A stretch of DNA of 5,775 bases from an uncultured Acidobacteriota bacterium (GCA_937902605.1 CALFNC010000184.1:1-5775); one strand, 5' to 3'; positions 1 to 5,775 are shown, counted from the stretch's first letter. Numbers and translations are program-made. The notes: generated by a model from the letters alone, not told the origin.

Positions 1-1119
1 GACGACCACCTGCTCGCCCGCCTTCAGCCCGTCGTCGATGAACCAGTCGTCGCCGAGCCATGCGCCGACGACGACCGGCCGCGGCTCGGACCTCCCATCC
101 CTGTTCACCACCCAGACGAAGCTTCCCTTCGCCCCCTGCTGGACCGCCCTCTGCGGTACGAGAATGGCCCCTGGCCTGACCGCTCCCTTGATGCGGACCC
201 GCACGTGCTGATTCGGACGGAGCATCCCGTCCGGGTTGAGGACGCTCGCCCGAATGAGGAACGTCCCCGTGGCCGGGTTGAAGGAGGGATCGGCAAACGT
301 GAGCCGCCCCTCGTGCGGGAATCGCGCCCCATCCGGCAGGAGGATCTCCACCTCGTAAGCGTGGTTCCGCGGCGGGATGAGCACTCCCTTGGCGATCCGC
401 TCGCGGAGCCGCTGCATCTCACCCTCGGAGATGCTGAAGTTCACCCAGATGGGCGAGAGGACCGCGACCGTCGTCAGCAGGCTGTTCTGTGCGCTGATGT
501 AGGTGCCGTCCTGCTGCTGCGCAGCCCCTGACGCGCCCGTGGCGGGCGAGGTGACGGTGCAGTAAGACAGGTTGAGCTGGTCGGCTGCCAGCTGGGCTTT
601 CGCCTGCTCCACCGCCGCCGCCGCGGACTCGAACTGGCCGACGGCATTCTCGAGGTCCTTCTGCGCCAGGGCGTTCAGCTCCGTCAGCGGGCGCGTCCGC
701 TCCAGGTTGAGGCGGGCGGTCTCCATCGAGGCCTTCTGCCGCGCAAGCGCGGCCGCAGACCCGTCGACCTGTACCTGGAACGGCCTCTTGTCCATGAGGA
801 AGAGGACGTCCCCTTCCTTGACGACCGACCCTTCCGTGTAGACCCGTTTCTCGAGGAACCCGTTCACCCGGGCCTGGATGTTGACCTGCCGCGAGCTCTG
901 GGTCTGGGCGATGAACTCGGCGGAGCTTGGCACGTCGTGCGGTACGACGGTCACCGTCGTGACCTCCGCCGGCCCCGCCGGCGCCTGGCGCGTGTGCTTC
1001 GTGCACGAGGTCCCGAGGGCGAGGACCAGAACGAGAGGCAATCCGACGGACTGGACTCGTCGTCGGGCGCTGGTGCCCCGGCCGTCTTCTCCGAAACCGG
1101 ATCGTTCCGTACCGAGCAT
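1..1119 (-). CDS. RND efflux periplasmic membrane fusion protein (AcrA/MexA family), 3' end outside window
   Basis: This is the periplasmic adaptor of a tripartite RND efflux pump, joining an inner-membrane RND transporter to an outer-membrane channel. The frame is open for 373 codons from the ATG at 1119-1117 to the left edge without a stop. An N-terminal hydrophobic stretch (about residues 24-37, GLPLVLVLALG) ends at Cys39. The sequence around it (GTSC) only loosely matches a lipobox, so lipoprotein anchoring is possible but unproven. The lipoyl half-motif and barrel entry (residues 75-117, with NIQARVNGFLEKRVYTEG and GDVLFLMD) are followed by an Ala/Gln/Glu-rich alpha-hairpin (about 118-182). 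The second lipoyl half (TVTSPATG, then QQQDGTYISAQNSLLT) and the conserved SPIWVNFSISE begin the beta-barrel. The tail (LRPNQHVRVRI, AILVPQRAV) is the membrane-proximal region. Family members run to about 380-420 residues, so only a short C-terminus is missing. The RND pump gene would be expected next, to the left. Substrate cannot be inferred. Confidence 0.95.
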   Translation of the reverse strand, partial: MLGTERSGFGEDGRGTSARRRVQSVGLPLVLVLALGTSCTKHTRQAPAGPAEVTTVTVVPHDVPSSAEFIAQTQSSRQVNIQARVNGFLEKRVYTEGSVVKEGDVLFLMDKRPFQVQVDGSAAALARQKASMETARLNLERTRPLTELNALAQKDLENAVGQFESAAAAVEQAKAQLAADQLNLSYCTVTSPATGASGAAQQQDGTYISAQNSLLTTVAVLSPIWVNFSISEGEMQRLRERIAKGVLIPPRNHAYEVEILLPDGARFPHEGRLTFADPSFNPATGTFLIRASVLNPDGMLRPNQHVRVRIKGAVRPGAILVPQRAVQQGAKGSFVWVVNRDGRSEPRPVVVGAWLGDDWFIDDGLKAGEQVVV

Positions 1120-1124
1120 CGCAT

Positions 1125-1130
1125 CCTCCT
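1125..1130 (-). promoter_or_regulatory. Shine-Dalgarno AGGAGG that sets the start of the membrane fusion protein
   Basis: On the minus strand a perfect AGGAGG lies 5 nt before the ATG at 1119-1117. Another ATG at 1124-1122 abuts the SD with no spacing and is in a different frame, so the 1119 start is preferred. Confidence 0.8.
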
Positions 1131-1332
1131 CTAGGAGATCGATGGTTGTGGCCGGAGGCGCGTCAGTCACGGGTGGGACGGAGAGGGCGCTCGAGAACCC
1201 CTCACATCGCACATCGAGAGCACCTAACCATGAGAAACCGAACGCAAGAGTCCTACCACCCCACCCGACGGACGTCTCGTCCTGTTCGAGCGTTTCGCAC
1301 CCCTGGCCACTCCTTTCCCGCGTCCCAAACAA

Positions 1333-1344
1333 GTCTCACGAGAC
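1333..1344. repeat. 12-bp inverted repeat GTCTC-AC-GAGAC
   Basis: The two 5-bp arms are perfect reverse complements around a 2-bp centre. The site lies about 210 bp upstream of the efflux adaptor start and could be an operator half-site pair. A match of this size can occur by chance, and no regulator gene is visible in the window. Confidence 0.3.
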
Positions 1345-1615
1345 ACAGCCGTTGCACAGATGAAACAGAGCAGACAGCGCGCCGGGCGCCGACGCTCCCA
1401 ACCGGACTCTTTCGCCTCATCTCGCAGCCCTCCGGGCCCCGCGTCACCATCCGCCAGAGTGCAATCTCTTCCTCGTCGGCTGAAAGAACTACACCTAAAT
1501 CGTGAAGCGAGTCCGGGGTAGCGACACCCGCGCCCTTCGCGTCGAGGCTGAGTGTAAGATTAGGCGCGGACCGTTTCTGAAACAACTGACACGGACAAGC
1601 CGGACATTTCGACCT

Positions 1616-1635
1616 AATCCGCGGGCACGCGGATT
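1616..1635. repeat. Perfect 8-bp inverted repeat with 4-nt loop (hairpin)
   Basis: The arms AATCCGCG (1616-1623) and CGCGGATT (1628-1635) flank the loop GGCA. No T-run follows on either strand, so it is not a canonical intrinsic terminator. Its left arm overlaps CCTAATC (1613-1619), which can also pair with GATTAGG at 1558-1564. If the region is transcribed, two mutually exclusive structures are possible. It lies about 190 bp upstream of the decarboxylase, in its probable leader or promoter region. Confidence 0.5.
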
Positions 1636-1663
1636 GCTGAGCCTCGAATTCAAGGAGCCGCAA

Positions 1664-1726
1664 ATGCCCGCCGCCAGCTTCCTCGGCAACCCCCGCTGGA
1701 ATCGGCCCGACCATCGGAGCGGCTGA
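1664..1726 (+). CDS. Possible 20-residue leader peptide upstream of the decarboxylase
   Basis: An ATG preceded by AAGGAG (1652-1657, 6-nt spacing) opens 20 codons ending in TGA at 1724-1726. The peptide starts MPAASFLGNPRW and ends RSG; it has no recognised motif and no run of a single regulatory amino acid. It ends just before the inverted repeat at 1728-1782 and about 100 bp before the decarboxylase ATG, a position compatible with a regulatory upstream ORF. The good ribosome-binding site is the only positive evidence. It may equally be a chance ORF. Confidence 0.2.
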   Translation: MPAASFLGNPRWNRPDHRSG

Positions 1727-1727
1727 T

Positions 1728-1782
1728 GCCGCCGTAGCAGCGCTTCGCGGAGGAATCCGCCAGCAGGACGGAATCCGGCGGC
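1728..1782. repeat. Nested inverted repeat in the decarboxylase leader
   Basis: The outer arms GCCGCCG (1728-1734) and CGGCGGC (1776-1782; six of the seven positions pair) enclose an inner hairpin. That hairpin has arms GCGGA (1747-1751) and TCCGC (1756-1760) closed by GGAA, a GNRA-type tetraloop. The octamer GGAATCCG also occurs twice, at 1752 and 1770. If the region is transcribed this would fold into a branched element ending about 40 nt before the decarboxylase start codon. No known riboswitch consensus is recognised. Confidence 0.35.
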
Positions 1783-1824
1783 GCATTCGAAGGTTGATGC
1801 CAAGAGAACTCGGGAGGGATTGAA

Positions 1825-3204
1825 ATGGGTCAAAGCCAGACTTCCAGAAGGAGTCTCCTCAAGCTGGTCGGCATGGGCGCGGGAGCCGCAGCCATCCCGC
1901 AGCCCCTGCTGGCAGGCCGGGTGCTGGGCGCTCTCGACGGCGAAGGCCTGTCGCTGGGTCGAACCGCGCCCTTCCGAGTGGGTCAGTGGCTTCCGTCGGA
2001 CCAGTTGGCGCTGAACCGATGGATGGAAGACCTCATCAAGACGGTCGATGCGAACCCGACCGCCTTCCACCCGGTCATTGAGGAATTCAAGAACCTCATC
2101 GAGACCGACCCGGAGGTCTACCTCCTCTTCCACCGAATGTTCGAGCAGCTGCCGAACCGGCCGAAGTTCCGGACCAATCCGATAGGCGACCCCCAGGTCA
2201 GGGACTACGGGCACATGCTGAGCCTGATCAACGCCGTCATGACGATGGCTCCCGAATTCAACAAGACCGGCCTGGTCGGCTTTCCGATCAACGCCATCCT
2301 GGACTGGCCGATGGGAACGTCGAGCGGCTTCGCAGCCTTCCTGAACGACAAGGTCAACGTTCAGCTCAAGAAGGTGCTCGACGAATGGGGCAGGTTCCTC
2401 GCCTCCAGGGACTCCTGTTACGTCCTGAACGCCAACCCCCGCACCGGCTGGTTCGGCAGGGATGCCATGGCCGCCATGCCCGACTTCGAGAAGGAATACA
2501 AGTGCAGCCCGGGCCAGCTCTACTACGGTTTCGCCTCGTGGGACGATTTCTTCACGAGGGAATTCAGGGACGGCCGGCGGCCCGTCGCGTCGCCGCAGGA
2601 CGATGCCGTCGTCGTCAACTCGTGCGAATCCGCACCATACAGGCTGGCGCGCGACGTTAAGAGGCGGGACAGGTTCTGGATCAAGGCCCAGCCGTATTCG
2701 GTCGCCCACATGCTGGCGAACGACGCGCTCGTGGACGAGTTCGTCGGCGGCACGATCTACCAGGCGTTCCTGAGCGCGCTGAGCTATCACCGGTGGCACA
2801 GCCCGGTGAGCGGAACGATCGTCAAGACAGTCGTGGTCGACGGCTCGTACTACTCGGAGGCCCTGTCGGAAGGCTTCGATCCCGCCGGCCCCAACGACTC
2901 GCAAGGCTACATCACGGAAGTGGCCACGAGGGCCCTCGTCTACATCGAGGCGGACAATCCGGCGATCGGTCTCATGTGCTTCATGGCCGTTGGCATGGCC
3001 GAGGTCTCGACCTGCGAGATCACCGTCGCGAAGGACGCTCACGTTCGCAAGGGGGACCAGCTGGGGATGTTCCATTTCGGCGGGTCCACGCATTGCCTCA
3101 TCTTCCGGCCCGAGGTCCGGCTCGATTTCGACCTTCACGGCCAGCAGCCGAGCCTGAATTCCAGCAACATCAAGATCAACGAGAGGATTGCCACGGTCCG
3201 GTAG
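1825..3204 (+). CDS. Tat-exported pyruvoyl-dependent decarboxylase, PsiD-like (phosphatidylserine decarboxylase superfamily)
   Basis: The 459-residue product belongs to the PS_Dcarbxylase superfamily. Residues 1-30 form a twin-arginine signal: SRRSLLK at 7-13, a Gly/Ala-rich hydrophobic core, then PLLA. Residues about 57-240 resemble the alpha-helical PSDC-type domain that precedes the catalytic domain in fungal PsiD-type enzymes. The catalytic part has FFTREFRDGRRP (242-253), YHRWHSPVSGTI (321-332, with the family His322 and His325) and GMFHFGGST (414-422). In this family, self-cleavage between Gly420 and Ser421 would give a large beta chain and a roughly 39-residue alpha chain starting with a pyruvoyl group. 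Several blocks (CES at 267-269 in place of the PxDG of ordinary phosphatidylserine decarboxylases, YIEADN, STCE, GMFHFGGS) recall L-tryptophan decarboxylase PsiD, as I remember that sequence. The likely reaction is decarboxylation of an amino acid or amino-acid headgroup; the substrate is unproven. The start is supported by GGAGG 7 nt upstream. The Tat signal places the enzyme in the periplasm or outside. Confidence 0.92.
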   Translation: MGQSQTSRRSLLKLVGMGAGAAAIPQPLLAGRVLGALDGEGLSLGRTAPFRVGQWLPSDQLALNRWMEDLIKTVDANPTAFHPVIEEFKNLIETDPEVYLLFHRMFEQLPNRPKFRTNPIGDPQVRDYGHMLSLINAVMTMAPEFNKTGLVGFPINAILDWPMGTSSGFAAFLNDKVNVQLKKVLDEWGRFLASRDSCYVLNANPRTGWFGRDAMAAMPDFEKEYKCSPGQLYYGFASWDDFFTREFRDGRRPVASPQDDAVVVNSCESAPYRLARDVKRRDRFWIKAQPYSVAHMLANDALVDEFVGGTIYQAFLSALSYHRWHSPVSGTIVKTVVVDGSYYSEALSEGFDPAGPNDSQGYITEVATRALVYIEADNPAIGLMCFMAVGMAEVSTCEITVAKDAHVRKGDQLGMFHFGGSTHCLIFRPEVRLDFDLHGQQPSLNSSNIKINERIATVR

Positions 3205-3559
3205 CGGTCCCTCCCGTCATGAAGTAGTTTCTCCGGCGAAGGACCGAACGGGAATTTCCACGGCCAGGAGGTGGACGCGCCCAAAGCTGCGCCCCGCTCC
3301 GACAGGATTTTGGAAGCAGGTCCCAGGCGTGGGACGTTGGACGACTCCCGACGGGCCGACCCATATCGGCGTGTTCATCCGCCGCAAGGGGGAATCTGAA
3401 TACTCGAATTCAGGACCAGAGGCCATGCGCTTTCCCTGACCGCGTACAGCCTTACCGGCCAGGTGATCGACCACGTGACCGACCTGATGGCTGCCAAACG
3501 GCACCATCGCTGAGAGCATCATTGTGCATTTCTATCGATCGACTCTGAAAGGAAACAAC
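3205..3559. other. Gap between decarboxylase and phosphatase, with possible gene remnant
   Basis: No intact gene is seen. A frame ending at 3439 reads GFWKQVPGVGRWT, then THIGVFIRRKGE, with mostly G/C third positions. A frame shifted by one base, open 3400-3510, reads GHALSLTAYSLTGQVIDHV and stops at 3511-3513. Together they could be the tail of a frameshifted, decayed gene, but neither part matches a family I recognise. A 6-bp stem with a 4-nt loop lies at 3320-3335 (GTCCCA and TGGGAC) without a following T-run, so a factor-independent terminator is not supported. The phosphatase promoter must lie here unless it is co-transcribed with the decarboxylase. Confidence 0.45.
3548..3553 (+). promoter_or_regulatory. 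Ribosome-binding site AAAGGA that sets the phosphatase start
   Basis: AAAGGA lies 6 nt before the ATG at 3560. An in-frame GTG at 3524 would add 12 residues in front of a normal signal peptide and has no comparable SD, so the ATG is preferred. Confidence 0.7.
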
Positions 3560-4951
3560 ATGAAGAGCTTCTTGAAATACAAGGCGATCCTGATCGGTCT
3601 GCTGCTGACATTCGCCATTGCCGTTCCCGTCATGGCACAGACCGTGACGAGCGGGGATGACGACACGGTTCTCGAGCAGATCATCATCTTCGGCCGCCAT
3701 GGCGTTCGCTCGCCCACGGCCAAGCCGGCCACGTTGGCCACGTATGCCATCGATCCCTACCCCGACTTCGGGGTTCAGCCGGGGTACCTGACCCCGCACG
3801 GACAGCAGGCGGCGGCCCTGATGGGTTCCTATTTTCGCGCCTATCTGCTCCACGAGAGGCTTCTGACGGGCAATGCGCGATCCGATCTTGCGCACGCGTA
3901 TTTCCGGGCCAATTCCATCCAGCGCTCCAACGTCACGGCTGCCAAGTTCGGGACAGGGCTGATCCCGGGCGCCACGATTCCGGTACATTCCTTCCCACTT
4001 GGACAGACGGACGCGGTCTTCGACCCCCTCAAAGCAAACAAGGCAACCGTCGACCCCGCTCGCGCCGAGACCGAGGTGCAAGGCATCTTTGGTAGTGGAG
4101 CAGCGTTAACCTCCGCATACAGCGGCGAGCGTTCTCTGATTCGAAGCGTCCTCTTCGGCTATACCCTGGGATTGCAGCCGCCGCCCCTCCCGCCGTCTGG
4201 AAAGAATGATGCAGCCGCCGAGCCATTTCTTCTTGCCGCCAATACGACGAACTTGGTAACCGGCAACATCATCAATGTGGGTGGATTGCGAACGATCATG
4301 GAGGCTGCGGACCCATTCGTCATGGAATACGCGGATGGCTTGCCGCTCGCGAAGGTGGGCTGGGAGCGACTTCCCCCGGATGCGCTTTCTCAGCAGACGC
4401 GGCTCATAAGCCTCTGGTTTAGTATCGCCATGCGGTCGCCCTACCTCGCCCGCGTTCAGAGCTCGAACGCTGCCTCGCACATACTTCGCTCCATGGAGCA
4501 AGCCGTGATCGGGGATGACATTCCCGGAGGGTTCGGGAATGCAAGATCACGTGCGATTATCATCGTCAGCTCTGATGCCTACCTGGCCGGCCTAGCTGGT
4601 CTACTCGGGCTGCACTGGGCCCTGCCGGTCTATCAGCCGGATTTTTGCCCTCCAGGGGGAGCGCTCGTGTTCGAGCTGCGACGGCCGAGACATTCCAGGG
4701 AACATGTCGTTCGCGCCTTCTACACCGCACAGACGTTCGACCAGCTGCGGAATCTGACGCCCCTGACGCTCGAGGCACCACCCGCGACAATGCAGCTTCT
4801 CATCCCGGTCGAGGGTCGATCCGCTGCGGATCTGGATGTCCCGTTTGACGTCTTTCAGAAGCTCGTCAGGAAGGCCATTGACCGGAAGTGCGTGGAGGAC
4901 CCCTCGGAAGAGGTTCCGCCCGGCGTGTTGACCGGTGTCCCCCTGAGCTAG
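3560..4951 (+). CDS. Secreted histidine acid phosphatase, phytase/AppA-like branch (His_Phos_2), altered HD motif
   Basis: The 463-residue product starts with a Sec signal peptide: a Lys-containing n-region, the core AILIGLLLTFAIAVPV and probable cleavage VMA|Q after residue 26. The catalytic signature RHGVRSPT is at 46-53, where His47 would be the phosphorylated nucleophile. LTPHGQQAAALMGSYFR (77-93) and FRANSIQRSNVTA (115-127, with Arg122) follow the branch-2 histidine acid phosphatase pattern of AppA and Agp. Near the C-terminus, VSSDAYLAGLAGLLGLHW (336-353) and PPGGALVFEL (364-373) align with the region that normally reads GHDTN. The Asp proton donor (339) is kept but the preceding His is Ser338. 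Enzymes of this family remove phosphate from phytate, sugar phosphates or other monoesters in the periplasm; the substrate here is unknown. Codon third positions are visibly less GC-rich than in the flanking genes. The gene ends 64 bp from the convergent channel gene. Confidence 0.92.
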   Translation: MKSFLKYKAILIGLLLTFAIAVPVMAQTVTSGDDDTVLEQIIIFGRHGVRSPTAKPATLATYAIDPYPDFGVQPGYLTPHGQQAAALMGSYFRAYLLHERLLTGNARSDLAHAYFRANSIQRSNVTAAKFGTGLIPGATIPVHSFPLGQTDAVFDPLKANKATVDPARAETEVQGIFGSGAALTSAYSGERSLIRSVLFGYTLGLQPPPLPPSGKNDAAAEPFLLAANTTNLVTGNIINVGGLRTIMEAADPFVMEYADGLPLAKVGWERLPPDALSQQTRLISLWFSIAMRSPYLARVQSSNAASHILRSMEQAVIGDDIPGGFGNARSRAIIIVSSDAYLAGLAGLLGLHWALPVYQPDFCPPGGALVFELRRPRHSREHVVRAFYTAQTFDQLRNLTPLTLEAPPATMQLLIPVEGRSAADLDVPFDVFQKLVRKAIDRKCVEDPSEEVPPGVLTGVPLS

Positions 4952-5015
4952 GAGAGCTCGAGCAACGCCGTCGGCGCGCCAGTAGCCGGAACTGCGCCGA
5001 AGGGAGGGGAGCTGG

Positions 5016-5775
5016 TCAGTTCCCGAGGTAGCGATACGAGATGTTCTGCCACACGGGCTCTTCGAGAACCTCGAGAAGCCGCCGGTTGAGGCGCTCGCGC
5101 AGCGGGCTCCCGTCCGGCAGGCCGAACGAGTAGGTCTGCGCCTCGAGGATGGCCGGAAGGACGATGAGCTCCGGGAAGGAGCGGGTCGTCTGGTGGCGCA
5201 GGAGGGCCTCGCCGGCCACGAACGCGTCGGCCTTGCCCGTGGCGACCGCGCGGAACCCGTCGTCCATCGAGTGGACGACCGTCGCCCGGATGTTGTTGCG
5301 CCGCGCGTACTCCAAGCCGGAGGAGGACTCGACGACGACCACTCGAACGCGGCGCAGGTCGTCCGGGCTCCGCAGCTCCTCGAAGTGCTGGATCGCGACT
5401 CTCCCCGCCACCGACCCGGTGAAGGCGCTGACGAAGAGGACCGAGAGGAGCATCCAGACGACGGCGACGGCACGTCCGGCCGCGGTGATGGGGACCCGGT
5501 CTCCGTACCCCACGCTCGCCGCCGTCACCGCCGCCCACCAGACCCCGTCGCCGATCCCCCGCAGGCCGGGCCCGAAGTGGTCGGGGTTGGCCCGCTTCTC
5601 GAAAATCCAGATGACGAGACCGGCGACGGCGAGCGAGAGGAGGAGCGCCCCGAAGACCTGGAGGTATCCCGCCGAGAGGAGCGTCCGCCCGAGCGACAGC
5701 CAGCGGCGCGACTCCGACGGCCGCTGGACGGCCATGTGCCGAGTCATCGATCCCTTCGATTGCTTCGACGGGAAG
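5016..5775 (-). CDS. GluR0-like ligand-gated ion channel (two TM helices, K+-type pore, S2 ligand lobe), 5' end outside window
   Basis: This resembles the bacterial ionotropic glutamate receptor architecture S1-M1-pore-M2-S2. Numbering from the ATG at 5747, M1 is about 27-49 (GYLQVFGALLLSLAVAGLVIWIF). The pore helix and filter are at 67-83 (GDGVWWAAVTAASVGYGD), with the potassium-type SVGYGD signature. M2 is about 90-112. Residues 129-243 form the second lobe of a SBP_bac_3-type ligand domain: VRVVVVESSSGLEY, then GKADAFVAGEALL with the usual acidic residue, then YSFGLPDGSPLRERLNRRL. The frame stays open upstream of that ATG to the window edge. The S1 lobe, which precedes M1 in GluR0, therefore probably lies beyond 5775 and the ATG is likely internal. 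The residues just upstream are compatible with an S1 end. It should gate ion flow in response to a periplasmic ligand, probably an amino acid. It is convergent with the phosphatase, with 64 bp between the stops and no clear terminator. Confidence 0.88.
   Translation of the reverse strand, partial: FPSKQSKGSMTRHMAVQRPSESRRWLSLGRTLLSAGYLQVFGALLLSLAVAGLVIWIFEKRANPDHFGPGLRGIGDGVWWAAVTAASVGYGDRVPITAAGRAVAVVWMLLSVLFVSAFTGSVAGRVAIQHFEELRSPDDLRRVRVVVVESSSGLEYARRNNIRATVVHSMDDGFRAVATGKADAFVAGEALLRHQTTRSFPELIVLPAILEAQTYSFGLPDGSPLRERLNRRLLEVLEEPVWQNISYRYLGN

Larger units (their letters stand above)
1120..1824. other. Divergent intergenic region without a convincing gene
   Basis: This 705-base stretch separates the leftward efflux adaptor from the rightward decarboxylase, so it should contain both promoters. 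Open frames exist on both strands (for example 1146-1505 plus and 1253-1786 minus). Their translations are rich in Arg, Ser, Pro and Thr, show no recognisable motif, and look like random frames in GC-rich DNA. No convincing -35/-10 pair could be fixed by eye. It does contain a 12-bp near-palindrome (1333-1344), an 8-bp hairpin (1616-1635), an interrupted inverted repeat (1728-1782) and a possible 20-codon ORF (1664-1726), listed separately. It resembles no tRNA, rRNA or riboswitch class that I recognise. Confidence 0.7.

Noticed and set aside
419..1006. 195-codon minus-strand ORF and several plus-strand ORFs over 105-1363
   Set aside because: They are out-of-frame shadows of the efflux adaptor, whose own frame has no stop inside the window. 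Their translations are low-complexity Arg/Gly/Pro/Ser sequence.
1495..3138. 547-codon minus-strand ORF opposite the decarboxylase
   Set aside because: It lies antisense to a gene with clear family motifs from end to end; long antisense frames are expected in GC-rich DNA.
1825..3204. Ordinary phosphatidylserine decarboxylase (psd) assignment
   Set aside because: The length, helical N-terminal domain, CES in place of PxDG and closeness to PsiD-type blocks argue for the PsiD-like branch, although phosphatidylserine remains a possible substrate.
3320..3335. 6-bp stem with GGCG loop as a terminator after the decarboxylase
   Set aside because: There is no T-run on either side and it lies more than 100 bp past the stop codon, within possibly coding-like sequence.
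1646..3411. Six GAATTC sites clustered in 1.8 kb, and a shared CTCGAATTCA at 1643 and 3403 on both sides of the decarboxylase
   Set aside because: Three of the sites come from Glu-Phe codons in the decarboxylase. A 10-bp repeat is expected by chance at this window size, so it is not evidence of a mobile element.
4973..4980. GGCGCGCC palindrome between the convergent phosphatase and channel genes
   Set aside because: It is a short GC-only palindrome without a loop or T-run, unremarkable in GC-rich DNA.
4601..5473. 290-codon minus-strand ORF overlapping phosphatase and channel genes
   Set aside because: Its Ser/Arg-rich translation is a shifted frame of the channel gene running on into antisense of the phosphatase.

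Overview
This is a window of GC-rich bacterial DNA. The genes point to a diderm (Gram-negative-type) bacterium: there is an RND efflux membrane fusion protein, a Tat-exported enzyme, a Sec-exported phosphatase and a GluR0-type periplasmic-ligand ion channel. The phylum cannot be fixed from this sequence; a soil or metagenome lineage such as Acidobacteriota or Myxococcota is only a guess.

Layout, left to right. (1) Positions 1-1119, minus strand: nearly all of an AcrA/MexA-type membrane fusion protein, running off the left edge. (2) Positions 1120-1824: a 705-base divergent intergenic region with no convincing protein gene. It holds several hairpin-forming inverted repeats and a possible 20-codon leader ORF. 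(3) Positions 1825-3204, plus strand: a pyruvoyl-type decarboxylase of the phosphatidylserine-decarboxylase superfamily. It most resembles the fungal L-tryptophan decarboxylase PsiD branch and carries a twin-arginine signal peptide. (4) Positions 3205-3559: a 355-base gap with coding-like stretches in two different frames, perhaps a decayed gene. (5) Positions 3560-4951, plus strand: a secreted histidine acid phosphatase (phytase-like, branch 2) whose C-terminal HD motif reads Ser-Asp. (6) Positions 5016-5775, minus strand: a GluR0-like ligand-gated potassium-type channel, open at the right edge, convergent with the phosphatase.

The most interesting part is the central block. Two enzymes carry different export signals (Tat and Sec) and lie on the same strand: a PsiD-like decarboxylase that would act outside the cytoplasm, then a phosphatase. 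Pyruvoyl decarboxylases of this branch are not normally thought of as exported, so the substrate is an open question. It could be a free aromatic amino acid, a phospholipid headgroup, or something that also carries phosphate. The pairing is only suggestive, because the two genes are 355 bases apart. The flanking efflux and channel genes face other directions and are probably separate transcription units.
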